Assembly: GCA_913009315.1 (NCBI GenBank)
Contig: CAJVZA010000073.1
Span: 1-7,364, forward strand
Direction of reading: 5' to 3'
Length of the DNA: 7,364 nt
From: an uncultured Hippea sp.
GTDB lineage: Bacteria; Campylobacterota_A; Desulfurellia; JAADFJ01
The stretch's first letter is position 1; each line of letters begins with the position of its first letter. This document shows positions 5,667-7,364 of this stretch, piece after piece. The translations under genes and the position numbers were made by a program. Below the pieces are notes generated by a model. The model did not search any database and was not told where the DNA came from. It saw only the letters and a program-made list of their open reading frames with translations.

Positions 5667-5789
5667 TTGATCACGTTGTCGGGTTTTCCTCTGTTCGCCT
5701 GTCCTGCGGCAAGCATATCCTAAACGGTTTATAGCTGCGTATCCCCTGGCCGCTTTCTCTAATGTCCTTAGAATGATTTAAGCGTGGTC

Positions 5790-5818
5790 TTGACAAATGA
5801 AAACAGTTTGCGCAAAAT
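5790..5818 (+). promoter_or_regulatory. Sigma70-like promoter upstream of the CPFC / sugar transferase genes
   Basis: A consensus -35 hexamer TTGACA (5790-5795) is followed after 17 bases by CAAAAT (5813-5818), four of six matches to TATAAT including its key second A and final T. Transcription would start near 5825, upstream of the ATG at 5862. This argues against translation from the in-frame GTG at 5784. Confidence 0.45.
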
Positions 5819-5861
5819 AAACATATGTATATTAAAGGTACGGCATTACAATAAATTTGAA

Positions 5862-6083
5862 ATGAGAAATACCGGAAAATTTATTAAAAGAGATCTAAAG
5901 GTTGCAGAAACATCTAAGGATGGATCATCTCTTGCAGAAATTGCTGAGCTTGAAGATTGCCCATTTTGTACGTATGCGGAATATCAATTACATACTGAAT
6001 TTCAATCATTTTTAAAAAACCGCACTCCGTTGTTTTTTGTACTTATCGGAAAAAGTTTACAACTAAAGCAAAAGCCTGATTGA
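5862..6083 (+). CDS. Hypothetical 73-residue protein with CPFC motif
   Basis: I do not recognise this protein. From the ATG at 5862 it is 73 residues, soluble and without signal peptide or membrane segment. It contains SLAEIAELEDCPFCTYAEYQ with a C33-P-F-C36 motif like the active site of glutaredoxins and some redoxins, then a helical stretch LHTEFQSFLKN and a hydrophobic strand PLFFVLIGK, and ends LKQKPD. The order 'strand or loop, CPFC, helix, strand' fits the first part of a thioredoxin fold, but the protein is too short for a full one. It could be a truncated redoxin, a small metal-binding protein or a remnant. The frame is open back to a GTG at 5784, but the promoter lies across that segment, and no Shine-Dalgarno is seen for either start. 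It ends one base before the GTG that could start the sugar transferase gene, so the two are likely co-transcribed. Confidence 0.5.
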   Translation: MRNTGKFIKRDLKVAETSKDGSSLAEIAELEDCPFCTYAEYQLHTEFQSFLKNRTPLFFVLIGKSLQLKQKPD

Positions 6084-6099
6084 TGTGAACCGACCTGAA

Positions 6100-7023
6100 A
6101 TGATCATTTTTGGAGAAAAATACAATTTTATAAAATTGGAATACGAAAAAATAAAAAAGATTTTCACGAAAATTGAACATATACAATATAAAGATTTAAA
6201 TTCAGAAGAGGTTATAAGTAGAATAAAAAATCTTGCTATAAAAGATAAATTTAAATTGATTGTTCTGAACACTAAAGCAGTATTTCCTGCAGAAATTACA
6301 CAATATTTAACAAATTTAGGATTAAAAGGAGCTAAATATATTACTATTGAGTGTTTTTTAGAAGAATATCTGCATAAATATTATATTCCTGAGAATAATA
6401 TAGATTTAAGTTTTTTGGAACATATCAAGCCATATTCAAAATGGCAATATTTTCAAAAAAGAGTGATTGATTATTTCGGAATTTTTTTACTTTTCTTTTT
6501 TGCGTGGCCTGTTATGCTTTATTCGATCTATAGAATAAAAAAAGAGTCTCAGGGTGGACCAATACTATTTAAACAAAAGAGAGTCGGACTTAATGGAAAA
6601 GAATTTGAGTGCACAAAATTTAGGAGCATGTATGCGAATTTAGGGTATTCTAATCCTTATACTCAAAAAGATGATCCGAGAATATTTCCCTGGGGTAAGA
6701 TTATGAGAAAAACCCGCATTGATGAGCTTCCTCAAATGATCAATATTTTAAAAGGAGAAATGCACTTAATCGGCCCTAGAGCTGAGTGGAATGAATTAGT
6801 TCAGAAATATGAAAAAGAAATTCCCTATTATAACGAACGTCATTTAATAGCCCCGGGTATAACCGGCTGGGCACAAGTTAATTATCCTTACGGAGCCAAC
6901 ATGGAAGATGCAAGGCAAAAGTTGATGTATGATTTATACTATATCAAGCATTGGAATATTGGACTTGAATTAAAAATTGCCTGGATGACGGTGATGACGG
7001 TGGTTGCAGGGAAAGGAGTTTAA
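6100..7023 (+). CDS. Polyprenyl-phosphate sugar-1-phosphate transferase (bacterial sugar transferase family)
   Basis: This membrane enzyme should transfer a sugar-1-phosphate from a nucleotide sugar to undecaprenyl phosphate, the first step of a surface polysaccharide or glycan. It has 307 residues. Residues 1-105 form a soluble domain (MIIFGEKYNFIKLEYEKIKK to FLEEYLHKYYIPE). A hydrophobic segment at about 121-144 (RVIDYFGIFLLFFFAWPVMLYSIY) holds W136-P137, where the family's reentrant helix breaks. Then come GGPILFKQKRVGLNGKEF, FRSM, the catalytic dyad D208-E209 in RIDELPQ, LIGPRAEW (GPR 225-227) and HLIAPGITGWAQVNYPYG. The layout, with a short N-terminal domain and no four-helix bundle, resembles proteins I associate with Campylobacterota such as Sulfurimonas. 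The start at 6100 is chosen by that resemblance; a GTG at 6085 adds five residues, and neither has a Shine-Dalgarno. The coding sequence is clearly more AT-rich than the cofactor genes, which suggests acquisition. The donor sugar cannot be told. Confidence 0.93.
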   Translation: MIIFGEKYNFIKLEYEKIKKIFTKIEHIQYKDLNSEEVISRIKNLAIKDKFKLIVLNTKAVFPAEITQYLTNLGLKGAKYITIECFLEEYLHKYYIPENNIDLSFLEHIKPYSKWQYFQKRVIDYFGIFLLFFFAWPVMLYSIYRIKKESQGGPILFKQKRVGLNGKEFECTKFRSMYANLGYSNPYTQKDDPRIFPWGKIMRKTRIDELPQMINILKGEMHLIGPRAEWNELVQKYEKEIPYYNERHLIAPGITGWAQVNYPYGANMEDARQKLMYDLYYIKHWNIGLELKIAWMTVMTVVAGKGV

Positions 7024-7053
7024 TCGATCGAGGCTGTTGATAAACTCCTATTT

Positions 7054-7141
7054 GTCATTGCGAGCACCGAAAGGTGCGTGGCAATCCCTTTATTGCCAAC
7101 GTTTTTTGAGATTGTTCCGTCACTCTATTCCCAGCAATGAC
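7054..7141. repeat. MITE/REP-like palindromic repeat with GTCATTGC ends
   Basis: The 88-base element is bounded by perfect 8-bp inverted ends GTCATTGC (7054-7061) and GCAATGAC (7134-7141). Near its left end it holds a strong hairpin GCACC-GAAA-GGTGC (7064-7077), itself bracketed by ATTGC and GCAAT (7081-7085). Outside the ends, TGTTGATA (7035-7042) and TATCAACA (7145-7152) form a further 8-bp inverted pair, so the full unit may be about 7035-7152. Repeats of the form 'GTCATTGCGAG...GTGGCAAT...GCAATGAC' are a well-known, very abundant type in many bacterial genomes. No transposase gene is present. The hairpin lies shortly after the sugar transferase stop and might act as a transcript end, but it lacks the following T-run. 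Confidence 0.8.
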
Positions 7142-7234
7142 ATCTATCAACAAGCTCAATTGAGGCAGTTTCAAGTCAATTCCGGTCATAGCCTTGCACT
7201 CAGCAGCTATCTGCCGAGTGTTTCGACGGGCTAT

Positions 7235-7268
7235 ATGATGAGACCACTGCACAGTAAGCAGATTCACA
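7235..7268 (-). repeat. Degenerate dispersed repeat, copy 2 (inverted)
   Basis: On the minus strand this matches copy 1 (5633-5666) at 29 of 34 bases. Reading on from it, the minus strand has an open stretch through 7142 (NLLTVQWSHHIARRNTRQIAAECK...), which looks protein-like and might be a transposase remnant. A stop codon stands two codons ahead of it and its end runs into the GTCATTGC repeat, so no intact gene exists. The copies face each other across the sugar transferase pair. Confidence 0.6.
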
Positions 7269-7272
7269 GCTT

Positions 7273-7364
7273 TTTATGAGGTTTTCTATAGACAAGGCAA
7301 ACTTCTGAAGGACTAACGGGTTAATTCAAAGAAGTTTAACGAAGTATATGGGAAACCTCATAAA
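7273..7364. repeat. 92-bp imperfect palindrome at the contig end
   Basis: The outer arms are perfect over 12 bases: TTTATGAGGTTT (7273-7284) and AAACCTCATAAA (7353-7364). A second pair, AAACTTCT (7299-7306) and AGAAGTTT (7330-7337), and a central TAAC/GTTA pair (7314-7317, 7320-7323) share the same centre near 7318. As RNA the outer stem continues six more pairs with G-U wobble (7285-7290 with 7347-7352), then after one mismatch two further pairs. The window ends exactly at the edge of the right arm, so the arms may continue beyond it. Confidence 0.75.

Larger units (their letters stand above)
5355..5783. other. Gene-poor intergenic stretch with palindromes and a repeat copy
   Basis: About 430 bases lie between the fdhD start and the next promoter. 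I see no convincing gene. An open frame at 5517-5723 has no ribosome-binding site, runs through the palindrome and repeat described separately, and gives no recognisable protein. The stretch should contain the fdhD promoter on the minus strand, but no clear -35/-10 pair was found. Small symmetrical elements are GCTTTTTAAAGC (5385-5396), the 14-bp palindrome at 5574-5587 and TAAACGGTTTA (5721-5731). Confidence 0.6.

Noticed and set aside
5517-5723. Plus-strand open frame of 68 codons
   Set aside because: No ribosome-binding site, no recognisable protein, and it runs through the 14-bp palindrome and a decayed repeat copy. Its WSH segment is shared with the inverted repeat copy but the base differences do not follow a coding pattern.
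5784-5861. GTG start extending the CPFC protein by 26 residues
   Set aside because: The TTGACA/CAAAAT promoter lies across this segment and the transcript would begin downstream of the GTG; no Shine-Dalgarno is present.
7055-7267. Minus-strand open frame of 70 codons as an intact gene
   Set aside because: It starts at a GTG two codons after a stop and its second half is the GTCATTGC repeat. At most the first 40 codons are a transposase-like remnant, which I cannot confirm by eye.
7004-7279. Plus-strand open frame of 91 codons at the end of the window
   Set aside because: It overlaps the transferase end, then runs across a MITE-like repeat and a repeat copy. No start signals and no protein features.

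Overview
The window looks like a complete contig or contig fragment from an anaerobic or microaerophilic Gram-negative bacterium with AT-rich DNA. The gene content (molybdenum-cofactor genes, an FdhD formate-dehydrogenase sulfurtransferase, small periplasmic c-type cytochromes, and an orphan metal-binding lipoprotein-like receptor with a twin-arginine-type leader) and the dispersed GTCATTGC-type repeats would fit Nitrospirota or a deltaproteobacterial lineage. That placement is inference from gene style only. The contig is not clean: its first 75 bases are not genomic but an Illumina P5 adapter preceded by a T-run. The right end stops exactly at the outer edge of a large palindrome, a typical place for an assembly to break.

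Left part (76-1816): the N-terminal 176 codons of uvrA on the minus strand, cut by the adapter. Only 28 bases separate it from a divergent gene for a radical SAM protein of the COG0731 type. That gene overlaps moaD by ATGA. Middle (1863-4553): a co-directional run of a TroA/ZnuA-like metal-binding protein with altered ligands, moaE, a thioredoxin-like protein overlapping moaE by 7 bases, a small monoheme cytochrome c, and a diheme cytochrome whose first half is a duplicate of the preceding cytochrome. fdhD (4572-5354) faces this run tail to tail. MoaD and MoaE form molybdopterin synthase, and FdhD sulfurates the molybdenum cofactor of formate dehydrogenase. The region therefore reads as a support locus for a periplasmic or membrane-linked molybdoenzyme, probably a formate dehydrogenase, whose structural genes are not in the window. 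The cytochromes and thioredoxin may serve electron transfer or maturation, which is inference.

Right part (5355-7364): about 500 bases with no convincing gene, holding a 14-bp palindrome and one copy of a degenerate repeat. Next come a good sigma70-like promoter, a 73-residue orphan protein with a CPFC motif, and a polyprenyl-phosphate sugar-1-phosphate transferase. The sequence after the transferase is entirely repeat-like: a MITE/REP-like element with GTCATTGC ends, a second copy of the degenerate repeat in the opposite orientation, and a 92-bp palindrome at the contig end. The transferase pair is therefore bracketed by inverted copies of a repeat and is noticeably more AT-rich than the cofactor genes, which suggests an acquired cell-surface polysaccharide module.
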